From: Paracamarosporium sp. OC-R06-R3
Lineage: Eukaryota > Ascomycota > Dothideomycetes > Pleosporales > Didymosphaeriaceae
Direction of reading: 5' to 3'
NCBI GenBank assembly: GCA_019828545.1
Contig: JACVRA010000155.1
Span: 17,544 to 81,543 of the forward strand
Length of the DNA: 64,000 bases
The notes under the pieces were generated by a model. The model saw only the letters and a program-made list of their open reading frames with translations. It searched no databases and was not told the origin of the DNA. The position numbers and the translations under genes were made by a program. Shown piece after piece: positions 24,013-34,132 of the stretch; the first letter of the stretch is position 1, and the number at the start of each line of letters is the position of its first letter.

Positions 24013-25701
24013 CTACAACTTCACCCGCCGATCCTCGCGATCCAACGACGACAACCCACTCCGCATCTCCTTCAACTTCGTCCTCACAATCTTCCCCGTC
24101 GCATTCTTCGGCAAGCTCTTCACCTCCCAGACCCCACCCCTCAACTTCTTATACCCGCTAACCCTCCCATCAACATCCTTCTGAATCGCAACAAGCGCCT
24201 CTTTCCTCTCCTTCTCGCCCACAAACCGCTCTTTCAAAACCACATACGCGGTAGGCAGCTCCGTTAACTGCGATTCGTCGAAGACCGGCCCGACACCCCC
24301 CTCCGCTACATGCGGATGCGAATTCAAGTACGCCTCCAGCTCGGCAGGACTCACCTGGAAGCCCTTATACTTGATCAGCTCCTTCGTACGGCCTACCACC
24401 GCGATGACGCCCTCGCGCGAAATAGTGCACACGTCCCCCGTATTGTACCACCCGTTGCGTGGAAACGCCTCGCGGTTCGCCAGCTCATTAAACGCATACC
24501 CAGACGTGATATTCGGGCCACGAAGCCACATCTCGCCGGGGCCACCCTCAGGCGCATCGTCCTTCCCCCCATTCACCCGCAGCGCGATCTCGATGTTCGG
24601 AAGCAGCGGGCCCACGACGTCCGCGGCCTGTCCGGCGTCCCGCGCGCGCTGGTACGCGATGTACCCCGCGCCCTCGGTCATCCCGTAGACCTGGTTTATG
24701 CGCCAGGGGGCGTTGCTCAGGAGGCGGCGCAGCATATCCTGCTTGAAGGGCGGGCCGCCGCAGTCGATTTTCTGGGCGTGCGAAAAGTCGTAGCGCGTCG
24801 TGATGTCGGTGTTTGCCAGGGAGAGCACGACGCTGGGGACGCCTTGGAAGATGGTGGGCTTCACGCTGTCGACTAGGGCGCCGAAGGCTTCGAGGTGGAA
24901 CTGCGGCATTGCGTGGTGGTGGATGCCCATGTAGGGACCGAGGAAGAACGGGAAGGTCGTGTTGCCTATGTGGGCGAAGGGCGTGAATGCTACGATGCGG
25001 TTTCCGCGGTGGAATTGCGGGGCGTCGTGGGCTTCGAGCTGCTTTACGTTTGAGACGAAGTTGTGGTGGGTTAGTTGGACGCCTTTGGGTTTTCCGGTTG
25101 TGCCGGAGGAGAGGTGGATGGTTGCGAGGCGCTGGCGGGTATCTGGGTATTGTGATATTGAGAGGGGTTCTTTGGAGGGGAAGTCGTCTGGGATGTGCTT
25201 GTAGGGTTTTGAAGGTGCGCGCTCGATGATCGATATTATGGTTGGTGGGCTCCATGTTACACCTTGCGATTGGAGTTCCTTTTCTGCTATCGCGATGGCT
25301 TCTTCTACCTTTGGAATAACAGGCCCGTATACCACGGCGAAATCCGGTCTTGTTACTGTCAATCCGTGGGCGATTTCCGCGGCGACGATGGCATGATTGA
25401 TTGGGCAGATTACGCCGCCCGTCCAGAGCACGGCGTGTACGATCTCGATGTAGTCGCAGGAATTGGGAAGGATGACGGCCCACCGCGATTGATCCCGTGG
25501 CTGGAAGGTTTTGGAAAGCCCGTGTGCGAGTCTTCCGGCATTCGTGCGTAATTCATGGAGGGTTAGAGAGCGGTGGGTGAGCGAGTCTGACGCTATTAGG
25601 TGCGAGGGTGGGAGGGGCGGTGTGGTTGTCGTGTGAAGGAGTTGCGTTAGGGAGAGGTTCGTTGGGATGTCTATTTGAGTTGGGGAGCTGTACGTCTTCA
25701 T
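24013..25701 (-). CDS. Acyl-CoA ligase 1 (AMP-binding, 4-coumarate:CoA ligase-like), probably peroxisomal
   Basis: Intronless, 562 residues. Signature elements in order: HLSSGTTGKPKGVQLTHHN (AMP-binding P-loop), IGNTTFPFFLGPYMG, VYGMTEGAGYI, NGWYNTGDV, VVGRTKELIKYKGFQVSPAELE (hinge) and LPKNATGKIVRTKL with the catalytic Lys. It forms an acyl-AMP and then an acyl-CoA from a carboxylic acid. The last three residues are VKL, a weak form of the peroxisomal PTS1 signal. It is divergent from the AtuA-like gene across a 672-bp promoter. It is paralogous to, but clearly different from, ligase 2 at 32.2-34.1 kb, which has five introns. Confidence 0.92.
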   Translation of the reverse strand: MKTYSSPTQIDIPTNLSLTQLLHTTTTPPLPPSHLIASDSLTHRSLTLHELRTNAGRLAHGLSKTFQPRDQSRWAVILPNSCDYIEIVHAVLWTGGVICPINHAIVAAEIAHGLTVTRPDFAVVYGPVIPKVEEAIAIAEKELQSQGVTWSPPTIISIIERAPSKPYKHIPDDFPSKEPLSISQYPDTRQRLATIHLSSGTTGKPKGVQLTHHNFVSNVKQLEAHDAPQFHRGNRIVAFTPFAHIGNTTFPFFLGPYMGIHHHAMPQFHLEAFGALVDSVKPTIFQGVPSVVLSLANTDITTRYDFSHAQKIDCGGPPFKQDMLRRLLSNAPWRINQVYGMTEGAGYIAYQRARDAGQAADVVGPLLPNIEIALRVNGGKDDAPEGGPGEMWLRGPNITSGYAFNELANREAFPRNGWYNTGDVCTISREGVIAVVGRTKELIKYKGFQVSPAELEAYLNSHPHVAEGGVGPVFDESQLTELPTAYVVLKERFVGEKERKEALVAIQKDVDGRVSGYKKLRGGVWEVKSLPKNATGKIVRTKLKEMRSGLSSLDREDRRVKL

Positions 25702-26373
25702 TTTGAGAAAAGGTGAAGGAACTGAAGATTATCCATACGTTCAGAGAGACAAACAGCGCGAACACTCAAGCGACAGCAGATGAAACAATGCTGGAAGCTC
25801 TTGTGCTAGGGTCCGCAGGATGCTCAGGCACAATGCATATTCTGACTCGTAACTACACGTATTCCTTCTTGTGTTTTGATGACTTATGGACGGCTGCGAG
25901 TCCTCTGAGATCTTTTTCCGCGTCCATCGATTCAGGTGGCCGTGCAGCAGCATCTGGAATGGTTCTGGTGTCCCAGCTTACGACCCCGCTCCCGGGCGGG
26001 AGCTTCCCCAGACTCTAGCTAGCCCTGGTTAGGGTGATACTAATGATTCATCTCGGGTTAGGATCCCCGGCCGGGCGAGCCGAGGTGGCGTGCGGGGAAG
26101 TCTAGTTTGTGCGACCTGCGCGGTGAATGTAGAAAAAAATGCATCGGGGTGAAATATTACTGAGAAAAACATTGGGAAGCACGGGTTGGATGTCGTATAA
26201 TCGAACTTGTTGACGGTCACGTGCGTTCACATCTTCGTTTGCAAAGTACTTGTAGACTCTAGAGCGCTTAGGGCTGTCAACAGGGCACGACGCACATACT
26301 GATCTGGGCTTTGTCAAGTTTACTGCATCCTGATTGATATCAACTTGTCACTTCACCGTTACCCACCTTGAAT
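25702..26373. promoter_or_regulatory. Divergent promoter of ligase 1 and AtuA-like 1
   Basis: 672-bp region between head-to-head starts. It contains one copy of the shared cluster element at 26040-26051 and a GC-rich palindromic patch around 25990 and 26065 (CCCGGGCGGG, CCCCGGCCGGG). Confidence 0.7.
26040..26051 (-). promoter_or_regulatory. Shared element, site 1 (RTGAATCATTAG)
   Basis: Plus strand reads CTAATGATTCAT. It lies 339 bp upstream of ligase 1 and 323 bp upstream of AtuA-like 1, about midway between the two starts. The core TGAATCA is an AP-1/bZIP-like half-palindrome. Function is inferred from recurrence at three other promoter positions. Confidence 0.65.
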
Positions 26374-28319
26374 ATGTCGTCCAGGAGACCCATCCGGATC
26401 GGAAATGCTTCTGGAGCCATTGGCGATGGCATAGATCAAGTGTGCGTCACCATATAATGTACAGAATGAACGTTGAAAACTGATATTACTAGCTACCGCC
26501 TAGCTCGTGATGGAAACGTCGACGCCATAACTGCAGACTACCTTGCCGTAAGCAAAACTTAAATGAAACTCACCACGAATACGATGCCAATTGAACCCCA
26601 CAGGAATTCAACATCGCCTGGAAAGCCATCGAACTCACCACGCGCCCTGACCTTGGCTACGAGCCTAACTTCCTTGAGCAGCTCGCCTGGCAGGATGGCG
26701 CAGCAGCTAAACTTCTCGCCCAGAAAAATATCAAAGTAGTACACGATGGAGGGGCATTGAATCCTAAGGGTCTCGCGCAAAAGACGGATGAGTGCTTCAA
26801 GAGCTTGGGAATCGAAGGGGTGAAGGTCGCGTGGGTGGAAGGAGATGATGTCACGGGATTGGTGAAAGAAGGGAAAATGGGTAAGCTGATGCATCTGGAT
26901 CAGACAGATGCAGAGCTTGGGGAACTGCGAAACAAGGTTCTTGCAGCGAACGTGTACACGGGGATGACGGGCGTGATTGCTGCGCTGGAAGCAGAGGCTC
27001 AAATCGTGATTTGCGGACGGTGTACAGATGCTTCGCCTGTCATGGGTCTCGCAGCGTGGTGGCATGGTTGGAAGACCACGGATTACCAGCAGTTAGCGGG
27101 GAGTCTGCTCGCGGGACATATCATTGAGTGCGGTGCGTACGTCACTGGAGGCAACTTCTGCGGGTGGAGAGAAATCGACCAGCTCCACCACGTCGGATAT
27201 CCGATCGCAGAAATAGCTAGCGATGGGACCTGTGTTATTACGAAGCCGGAGAATACCAACGGCGCCGTCACAGTGGATACATGCAAAGCGCAGCTCCTCT
27301 ACGAGATCCAGGGCCCGTTCTACCTCAACCCGGACGTTACAGCGCGTATCGACGGCGCACACCTCGAACAGGTAGGAAAGAACCGCGTCCATCTTACAGG
27401 CATATTAGGCGCTGCACCACCTCCCACTTCGAAGCTAGCTATCTGCCTCCTCGGCGGCTGGCAAGCAGAGGTCTGCGGCTACGCCGCAGGCCTCGACACC
27501 CGCGAGAAACTCGCCCTCATGAAAGACCAAGTCATGCGCGAGATCGACCCTTCAGACTTCTCAACATTCAGCATAGAAGTTTACGGAAGCAGTCCTGATA
27601 ATCCCAAGTCTCAGCAAGAATGCACGGTTACGCTACGCATGTTTGCGCAGAGCGAGAACAAAGATGCGATGCTCAAATTCAGGCGGGCGATCTTTTATAA
27701 CGGGATGCAAGGGTATTGTGGGCTACATTTGGCGATGGACTGGAGGACTATGGAGCCGAAGCCGTATGTGCGGTATTTCCCGAGTTTGGTGCCGAGCGTG
27801 GGTGTGAAGTTGAAGGTGCACTTCGTGGATGGGAAAGCTGTCGATGTGCCGCCAAAGACGAAGGAAGAGTGTGCTGAGAGGGTCGTCAAGCAGCTGAATT
27901 ATAATCCTGAAGCTCCTACTTCTGTGGCCTCGTTTGGACCTACGGAGAAGAGACCGCTGGGGGATCTTGTTTTCGCGCGCTCGGGCGACAAGGGTGGCAA
28001 TGCGAATGTAGGGTTTTGGGTCAGAGATCGTGCGGCATGGCCGTGGTTAAGGAGTTTTCTGACGAGGCAGAGGTGTGTGGAGTTGCTTGGGGATGACTGG
28101 AAAGACAGGTATAGTGTGGAGAGGTGTGAGTTTGAGGGGCTGATGGCGGTGCACTTCGTTATCAAAGGCTTACTACAGGAGGGTGTGAGTAGTAGTAGTG
28201 TGCTTGATGGTTTTGGGAAGAGTGTTGGGGAGTTCTTGAGGGCGAGGTATGTGGATATTCCGGTAGAGTTGTTCAAGGTGGAGGAGAGACGGCGGTTTAC
28301 GATGAAGGGGAAGTTGTAG
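26374..28319 (+). CDS. AtuA-like protein 1 (DUF1446, acyclic terpene utilisation family)
   Basis: Exons are 26374-26441, 26493-26547 and 26604-28319, giving 612 residues. The N-terminal AtuA domain shows IRIGNASGAIGDGIDQV, AITADYLAEFNIAW, NPKGLAQKTDE, EAEAQIVICGRCTDASPVMGLAAWWHGW and LLAGHIIECGAYVTGGNFCG. The C-terminal domain shows SFGPTEKRPLGDLVFARSGDKGGNANVGFWVRD. In Pseudomonas, AtuA is essential for citronellol/geraniol catabolism but its reaction is not established. The protein ends in GKL, resembling a degenerate PTS1. Its neighbours (ligase, hydratases) suggest it handles a CoA thioester. It is a paralogue of the gene at 50.5 kb. Confidence 0.92.
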
Positions 28320-28654
28320 CTAGAACTTGCATTCAACACCAACATTACACGATCGATTATTATTTCTAATAGCCTTGAATGAAGCAATCTCTTTCTACAA
28401 CGGAGCATTTACAATAAACGACAAATTCCTATCACGTGTCAATGATCAGCAAAAGCCGAGCTAGTCGGATGTTCTAACCCGACCCGAACGGCTGCTACTC
28501 TTCTCCACACCACTTCTGAAGACTAGCGTGCACCACACTGCATGATCCTTGTCCGACATGGAGCTAGAATACTTCTTATAATATTCCTAGGTTACCCGCG
28601 AATGCGAGACAAATCAATTCGCACTCTCCCCATTCAATTCCAATCCACAGCAAA
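28320..28654. other. Short promoter of the MaoC gene
   Basis: 335 bp between tandem plus-strand genes. It contains GTCGGATGTTC and AACCCGACCCG near 28470 but no copy of the shared TGAATCA element that I could find. Confidence 0.45.
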
Positions 28655-29698
28655 ATGGTCGCCGACAACGATAAGCCGATCAAGCGACCAGACGGCCGCT
28701 ACGACAACGTCGACTTCACAAAAGCAGTCGGATTCAAGCTCCCCACCGTAAAAGCGAGCTATCTGCGGCGCGACGTGCTTCTCTTCGTACGCTCCAGAGA
28801 TTCTTTCCATCGTAAATGTATGGAAACTAATGTAACCCAGGCCAACGCAATAGGCTGCACAAAAGACGAACTACATTTCCTCTACGAACTCCATCCCAAT
28901 TTCTCCTGCTTCCCCACCTTCCCCATAAACCTCCCATTCAAACAGACCGACCAGGATGTCTACGATTTCTTCGCCCGCGCTCTCGTAACTGATGTACCGG
29001 GCGTGCCTGCATTTGACCCGCAACGCTCAGTCGACGGCGAGCGCGGCATCGAGATCCTGCACCCAATCCCAGTATCTAGCGAAGATCTAGATCTAGAAAT
29101 CAGTCCTAAGATCGTAGGCGTCTACGATAAAGGCGGAAACATGATCCAAGAGATAGAACAAAGCATGATCGACCGAAAGAGCGGAAAGGTCTTTGCGAAG
29201 ATGACGAGCAAAGCTTTTGGGATCGGGCAGGGAGGATACGGAGGGCCGAGAGGGCCCAAGACCGTCGATTATAAACCCCCGGATAGGAAGCCGGATGCGG
29301 TGCATGTGTTTCAGACTACGCTTGAGACTACGCTGCTTTATCGGTTGTGTGGGGATTATAATCCTATACATGCGGATGATAAGTTTGCGCAGGAGGGTGG
29401 GTTTAAGGGCGCGTTTTTGCAGGGGCTGGGGACGTGGAATATTGCGGCTCATGGGGTGTTGAGGGAGTTGGGTGGGAGTGAGGCGGGGAGGTTGAGGAGC
29501 TTTAAGGCGAGGTTTGCGAAGATTGTGTATCCTGGGGATGCGCTGGAGATGAGGATGTGGAAGGTGGGTGAGAAGACTGTGGATGGGAAGGTGTTGGAGG
29601 AAGTTATCTTTCAGACCATCGTGCAGGAGGATGGGAGGGTGGTGCTGAGCAACGGTTTTGTGGAGTTGTGGAAGAAAGGCACGCAGAGTAAATTGTAG
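28655..29698 (+). CDS. Peroxisomal MaoC-type hydratase (hydratase 2-like)
   Basis: Two exons, 28655-28786 and 28841-29698. The 54-bp intron (GTACGC..CTAATG..CCCAG) is a multiple of three, so the unspliced frame is also open, but splicing joins DVLLF|ANAIGC as in the family. The spliced product has 329 residues. Two hot-dog halves are expected; the second carries YRLCGDYNPIHADDKFAQEGGFKGAFLQGLG, with the catalytic Asp and His of the R-hydratase 2 motif. It hydrates 2-enoyl-CoA to 3-hydroxyacyl-CoA. The C-terminus is SKL, a canonical PTS1. It follows AtuA-like 1 on the same strand. Confidence 0.92.
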   Translation: MVADNDKPIKRPDGRYDNVDFTKAVGFKLPTVKASYLRRDVLLFVRSRDSFHRKCMETNVTQANAIGCTKDELHFLYELHPNFSCFPTFPINLPFKQTDQDVYDFFARALVTDVPGVPAFDPQRSVDGERGIEILHPIPVSSEDLDLEISPKIVGVYDKGGNMIQEIEQSMIDRKSGKVFAKMTSKAFGIGQGGYGGPRGPKTVDYKPPDRKPDAVHVFQTTLETTLLYRLCGDYNPIHADDKFAQEGGFKGAFLQGLGTWNIAAHGVLRELGGSEAGRLRSFKARFAKIVYPGDALEMRMWKVGEKTVDGKVLEEVIFQTIVQEDGRVVLSNGFVELWKKGTQSKL

Positions 29699-29778
29699 AT
29701 ATTCGTCTTGCGAGATGATAACTTCAATTCTGAACGTTATCAGAGAGTCTATCAAGTATTATATTCATACAGTGACAC

Positions 29779-30612
29779 CTACAGTCTACTACCCTTCCAC
29801 ACAGGTTTCCTTTTCTCACTAAAAGCCTTCAAACCCTCCTTGATATTCTCCCCTTTCTGTAACTCAGCCCACTCCCTATCCAAAACAAGTTCAACCGCCC
29901 TCTCCACAGCCGCAGTCTCCCACCCCTGCCTCAATCCCGCCCTCGTACATATAATCGCATCAGGACTATTCTCCGCAATCGCAGCCGCATACCTCACAGC
30001 CTCCTCAACAACACGATCCTTCTCCACCACCTTATTCACAATCCCCCACTCCAACGCCTTCTGCGCCGAAATCGGCTCCCCCATAAGCGCAAACTCGGTC
30101 GCCCTCTGCAACCCCACGGTCCGTATCAACCGCGGCAACGCGCCCCCTATCGGCGCAACCCCCCTCTTCACCTCAGGCAGCCCAAACACCGCATCCTCAC
30201 TCGCAACCACCAAATCGCAATTCACGACAAACTCGCACCCGCCGCCCATAGCCAATCCATTCACAGCCGCTATCACAGGCTTCTTCCCCAGCCTCCTACT
30301 CAGGGGCGTAAACGCGGGCTTGTTCCCCATGCGCTTGCTCGGATCCGCGTCGTCGGACATGCTGCCGTTCCATTCTTTGAGATCGGCGCCGGCGGAGAAG
30401 GCTCGCCCTGTGCCGGTTATTATGGCGATGCTGAGGTTCGGCTCGTCGTCTAGCCATTGCCAGATGGAATGCATTTCCCATTGGCCGGCGGTGGACATAG
30501 CGTTAAGAGATTTGGGGCGGTCCATGCGGATGAGGAGGACGCGTGGTGCGGGGAAGGAGAGTTTGAGGAAGGAGGGTGTGGGCGGTGGTGGGGTGGTTGT
30601 TGGATGTGACAT
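29779..30612 (-). CDS. Enoyl-CoA hydratase/isomerase 1, peroxisomal
   Basis: Intronless, 277 residues from MSHPTTT; an upstream in-frame ATG at 30717 would add 35 non-conserved residues. Crotonase motifs: RVLLIRMDRPKSLNAMS, AIITGTGRAFSAGADLKEW (oxyanion hole), NGLAMGGGCEFVVNCD with the first catalytic Glu, and FGLPEVKRGVAPIGGALPRL with the second. The protein ends in SRL, a functional-type PTS1. It shares the tail pattern EGLxAxxEKRxPxWK with ECH 2, so the two are paralogues. It is convergent with the MaoC gene (80-bp spacer) and divergent from ECH 2. Confidence 0.92.
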   Translation of the reverse strand: MSHPTTTPPPPTPSFLKLSFPAPRVLLIRMDRPKSLNAMSTAGQWEMHSIWQWLDDEPNLSIAIITGTGRAFSAGADLKEWNGSMSDDADPSKRMGNKPAFTPLSRRLGKKPVIAAVNGLAMGGGCEFVVNCDLVVASEDAVFGLPEVKRGVAPIGGALPRLIRTVGLQRATEFALMGEPISAQKALEWGIVNKVVEKDRVVEEAVRYAAAIAENSPDAIICTRAGLRQGWETAAVERAVELVLDREWAELQKGENIKEGLKAFSEKRKPVWKGSRL

Positions 30613-30787
30613 TTTGGGTGGTTTGAGGTGATGTGGACGGGTGGTATGGCTCAGCTCATTCAGAAGGTTGTTTTCTTTGTGTAGGATGGAGAGGTTGTTC
30701 GTGTGGTCTGTGTTCATGGGGGAAGGTTGGCGAGTCAGGGAGCTGGCGGGTGCCGAGGCATGTAGAGCTGTTTGAATCGTTCACCTC

Positions 30788-30799
30788 GTGAATCATTAG
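30788..30799 (+). promoter_or_regulatory. Shared element, site 2 (GTGAATCATTAG)
   Basis: Exact 12-bp match to site 3, located 176 bp upstream of the ECH 1 ATG. Confidence 0.65.
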
Positions 30800-30925
30800 A
30801 CCGCCTTTCTGGCCATCCATCGCTCGTGGCCAAGGGTTCTGCTCCACAATGAGTTGCAATCGCCGGATGACAGAAACCGATGTGTTAGCTCCGGGATCCC
30901 CATGGGGCGGCTGCCATAGCTCAAT

Positions 30926-30950
30926 GAGGGGTACACTAGTGAATCATTAG
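30926..30950 (+). promoter_or_regulatory. Shared element, site 3, extended form
   Basis: The 12-bp core GTGAATCATTAG is at 30939-30950 and is preceded by GAGGGGTACACTA. The same leader plus core recurs on the minus strand at 50107-50127 with two single-base deletions. The core is 248 bp upstream of ECH 2. Confidence 0.7.
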
Positions 30951-31197
30951 CCTGTTCGGGTGCAGATGCAGGGCCGAAGCGGAGGCGCGCTCCTCGATGA
31001 ATCAGCGTGGAGCGCATTGGACCTCGGCGCAGGGTACGACGCGGGCGACATTTGGAACGCGTCGAGCTTCTGTTGTCGCAGTTTCTAGGGTTCGAGTTTT
31101 GTCAACCTTCAGTTGGATCATACAGCTTTCCTTCCTTTCTGCTCTTATCACGACCATCGCTGCGGGTTCCCCTCCAGCACCTATTCGAACCGCTAAC

Positions 31198-32100
31198 ATG
31201 TCGACCCCGCGCACGAAGAATCCCATGCCCGACTGGATAGAAACGCCTCATCCTCATGTTCAACACTCGCTCATTACCTTTCCCGCGAAGCACATTCTAC
31301 AAGTTACCATCAACCGGCCCGAAGCCCGCAATTGCCTCCCGGTAGAGGGCACCATCGAGCTCGGCGCATTATGGAAGTGGTACGATGCAGAGCCAGAGTT
31401 GCGCGTAGCTATCTTTACGGGTGCGGGAGATAAGGCATTTTGCGCGGGCATGGATCTGAAGCAGCGATTCGACATCTTGGATACGGGCAATATTGCGCAC
31501 GATTATCCACCAGGGCAGTTTGCGGGGATGAGCAATCGCGCGGGGAAGAAGCCAATTATTGTGGCGTGCAACGGGCATGCGCATGGTGAGTAAAACCAAT
31601 ATCACTGGTATTGGGCGTGCCTGACATGGTATCCAGGCGGTGGATTTGAAGCAATCCTCAACGCAGACGTAATATTCGCATCGCCAAACGCTACGTTCGC
31701 TCTTCCGGAAGTACTGCGCGGCGTCTCAGCGCTTGCTGGCGCCCTGCCACGCGTGTTCCTGCTCTTCGGTAATCACCGTGCGATGGATCTGATACTCACC
31801 GGTCGCCGCCTCTCAGTAGAGGAAGCGCACGCTTGGGGACTGGTCAAAGAAATCGTGCCGCAAGAAAAGTTATTAGAAAGAACTTTGGAATACGCGAAGC
31901 TCATTGCGAGTCTCAGTCCTGATAGTGTCATCATTTCTAGGCTGGCGGCAAGAGAGGCGTGGGAATCGGGTGTAAGCCGAGCGACCATGAGAGGGCAGGA
32001 GTTGTGGGCGGAGAATATGCTGAGGAGTGAGAATGCTAGAGAAGGATTGCAAGCGTATAAAGAGAAGAGAGAGCCAAGGTGGAAGAGGAGTCATTTGTAG
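31198..32100 (+). CDS. Enoyl-CoA hydratase/isomerase 2, peroxisomal
   Basis: Two exons, 31198-31585 and 31637-32100, joined as NGHAHG|GGFEAILNAD; 283 residues. Crotonase motifs: ILQVTINRPEARNCL, VAIFTGAGDKAFCAGMDLKQ, GGGFEAILNAD with catalytic Glu, and FALPEVLRGVSALAGALPR with the second Glu. The C-terminus is SHL, an accepted PTS1 variant. An upstream in-frame segment (from 30997) has no family similarity and sits in the promoter. It is similar to ECH 1 but has a longer N-terminus and a Cys in place of the usual Ser in the oxyanion-hole segment. Confidence 0.92.
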
Positions 32101-32234
32101 ATATTTATTATAATGATATGTGAATTTAGCGACAGCAAGTATAGTATATGCAAATGGTAGACCTATCGGTCAAGAATGCATAACTCTAACACGCGGCCTA
32201 TATGTATTATCTAGGCATCCTTCTGGTATCGACG

Positions 32235-34132
32235 CTATAATTTGCTTTTCCTTTCTCGTGCAAGCCGTGCTGGGAGTAGCCGACGGAGCACTTTTCCATT
32301 CCCTGATTTAGGAATCTCGTCCAGAATGACAACCCCGCCACGAAGCTTCTTATACGATGCAACCTTCGAATCAACATGTTGTCTTATATCTGCCACGATC
32401 TTTCCCATGTCTTCCTTCGAAGCCTTTGCTTCCACAGTGAGCGTCACATAACCAATGGGTACTTCGGTCCCCTGGTCATCATCCCAAAGAGCACACACCG
32501 CGCCCTCGCTCACACACGGATGCGAGCTGAGATGTGCTTCGAGTTCTGCTGGCGGTACTTGATTCCTATGTCATAGTCAGCTTACGTTCAAGAACAGCCA
32601 TCAAACGCACCCTTTATATTTGATGAGTTCCTTCTTCCGTTCCGTAAGCCACCAATACCCATCCCTATCCACCCGCCCCACATCACCCGTTCTCATCCAC
32701 TCTCCGTCAAACGTCTCCCTAGTAGCCTCTTCATTCCGCATATATCTCCTGAAAATACTCGGTCCGCGAACAAGCATCTCGCTTTGCTCCCCCTCTTCAA
32801 CGTCCCTGCCCTCATCATCAACAATTCTCGCTTCAATCCCTGCAAACAGCTTTCCCACGGAGCCCACCCGGTGAGCAGATTCTGGCTTCAGCATCGTGAT
32901 GTTCGTTTCTGTCATACCGTAGCCTTGGAATATTGGGGCATTAGGGAAATGTTTCCGGAAGTGTTCGATAGTTGGGGTGGGGAGGACGGCGCCGGAGCAC
33001 ATTATGTATTTGACTGTTGACAGGCGAGAAAGGTCGAAGGATTGCTGTTTGGAGATTGCGACTGCAATCGTGGGCAGGATGCGGAGGGCGTTGGATTGTA
33101 TCTGGGCGGAGAGTTCGAGGAAGGACTCGAGCGTGTATTTCTTTTGTAGCATGGTGTAGAGGCCCATCCATGTCCCCATGAGGACCACGGTGACAAGACC
33201 TAAGGCTTGTCTGAGCACCTTGATTTTTCGCCGTTATGAACTGTTGGACTTACCATATATGTGGCACAAGGGCGCGAAGAACACGCCGCGGATGCTGGCG
33301 GCCCAGTAGAATGGCTCCGTGGCTCGAATACCAAGCATGGAAGCTACTAGGTTGTAGTGCGATAGTTCGACGCCCTTTGCTTTGCCACTTGTACCGGAGC
33401 TGAAACACACAACGGCAGTGTGTTCTCTGCTGTCTCTTTGCGACAAGTCGAAAGCTGGCAACGAGGCATTTTGGTCAAAAAGTGTTTCTAAAGTGACATC
33501 CTGCGGATTTCAGTATTGTATATTCTACCGCAATCTGGCTTACAGACGTTTTCAAAAGGAGAATGAGCGCCGTGCATTGAGATAGTTTGCAGTCCGGTCA
33601 GGCCCTGCCTCTTCGCTGCGTCAAAAAAGGTAGGCCATGTAGTCGCATCTGCAGCCAGTACTTTGGGTCTTGATACATCCAAACAATGTGCAACTTCATA
33701 CTCTGTGCTCAAAGGGTTGACCAATCTAGGATATATCAGTATCCATCATCGACATGAAAGCCGGCATGATCTCACACGGCCGTGCCCCCAGACCATAAAA
33801 CTGCGTGTATCAATCGCACCACATCGACCTGAAAGAGACATCAGAAATGAGAACATAAGGTGCAATCGCCTGCTTACTGAGTTCGGAGCACATATGCAGA
33901 CCACATCTCCTTCATCTAACGTCATCACTTTCCTCAAACCATGGGCCCCTCTCGCACTCTCTTCCCTAATTCCAGCATATGTAATCCTCTTTCCTGTCCA
34001 ATCATCTTCACATATTACCTTCTGTCCCTCGACATCATCCGGGTTGTATTTTTGCAGCAACTGCGAGACTGATAGATTTGTCGGGACCTGCGGAGGTGGG
34101 TAGCTTGAGGTGTAGATCCTGTGGGAAGACAT
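32235..34132 (-). CDS. Acyl-CoA ligase 2 (AMP-binding), peroxisomal
   Basis: Six exons: 34132-33878, 33828-33776, 33725-33548, 33500-33254, 33199-32611 and 32565-32235, giving 550 residues. Junctions restore PNS|VDVVRLIHAVLWSGGTA, CHIYG|LVTVVLMG and IKYKG|NQVPPAELE. Motifs: VVCFSSGTSGKAKGVELSHYN, FQGYGMTETN, GEWMRTGDVGR, LTERKKELIKYKG and IPKSGNGKVLRRLL with the catalytic Lys. The C-terminus is SKL. Intron 3 needs the non-consensus donor GTCTGT to keep the frame; the nearby GTAAGC shifts it. It may activate a different acid, or a later intermediate, from ligase 1. Confidence 0.88.

Larger units (their letters stand above)
30613..31197. promoter_or_regulatory. Divergent promoter of ECH 1 and ECH 2
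   Basis: 585 bp between head-to-head starts, containing two copies of the shared element (30788-30799, 30939-30950) in the same orientation, 151 bp apart. A short palindromic GGGATCCCC/CCATGGGG patch precedes the second. Confidence 0.7.

Noticed and set aside
24548..25483. 311-codon frame overlapping ligase 1 on the same strand
   Set aside because: It is an out-of-frame shadow of a gene whose own frame carries all AMP-binding motifs.
29093..29755. 220-codon frame antisense to the MaoC gene
   Set aside because: It is Pro/His/Leu-rich with no domain, an artefact of the G-rich sense strand.
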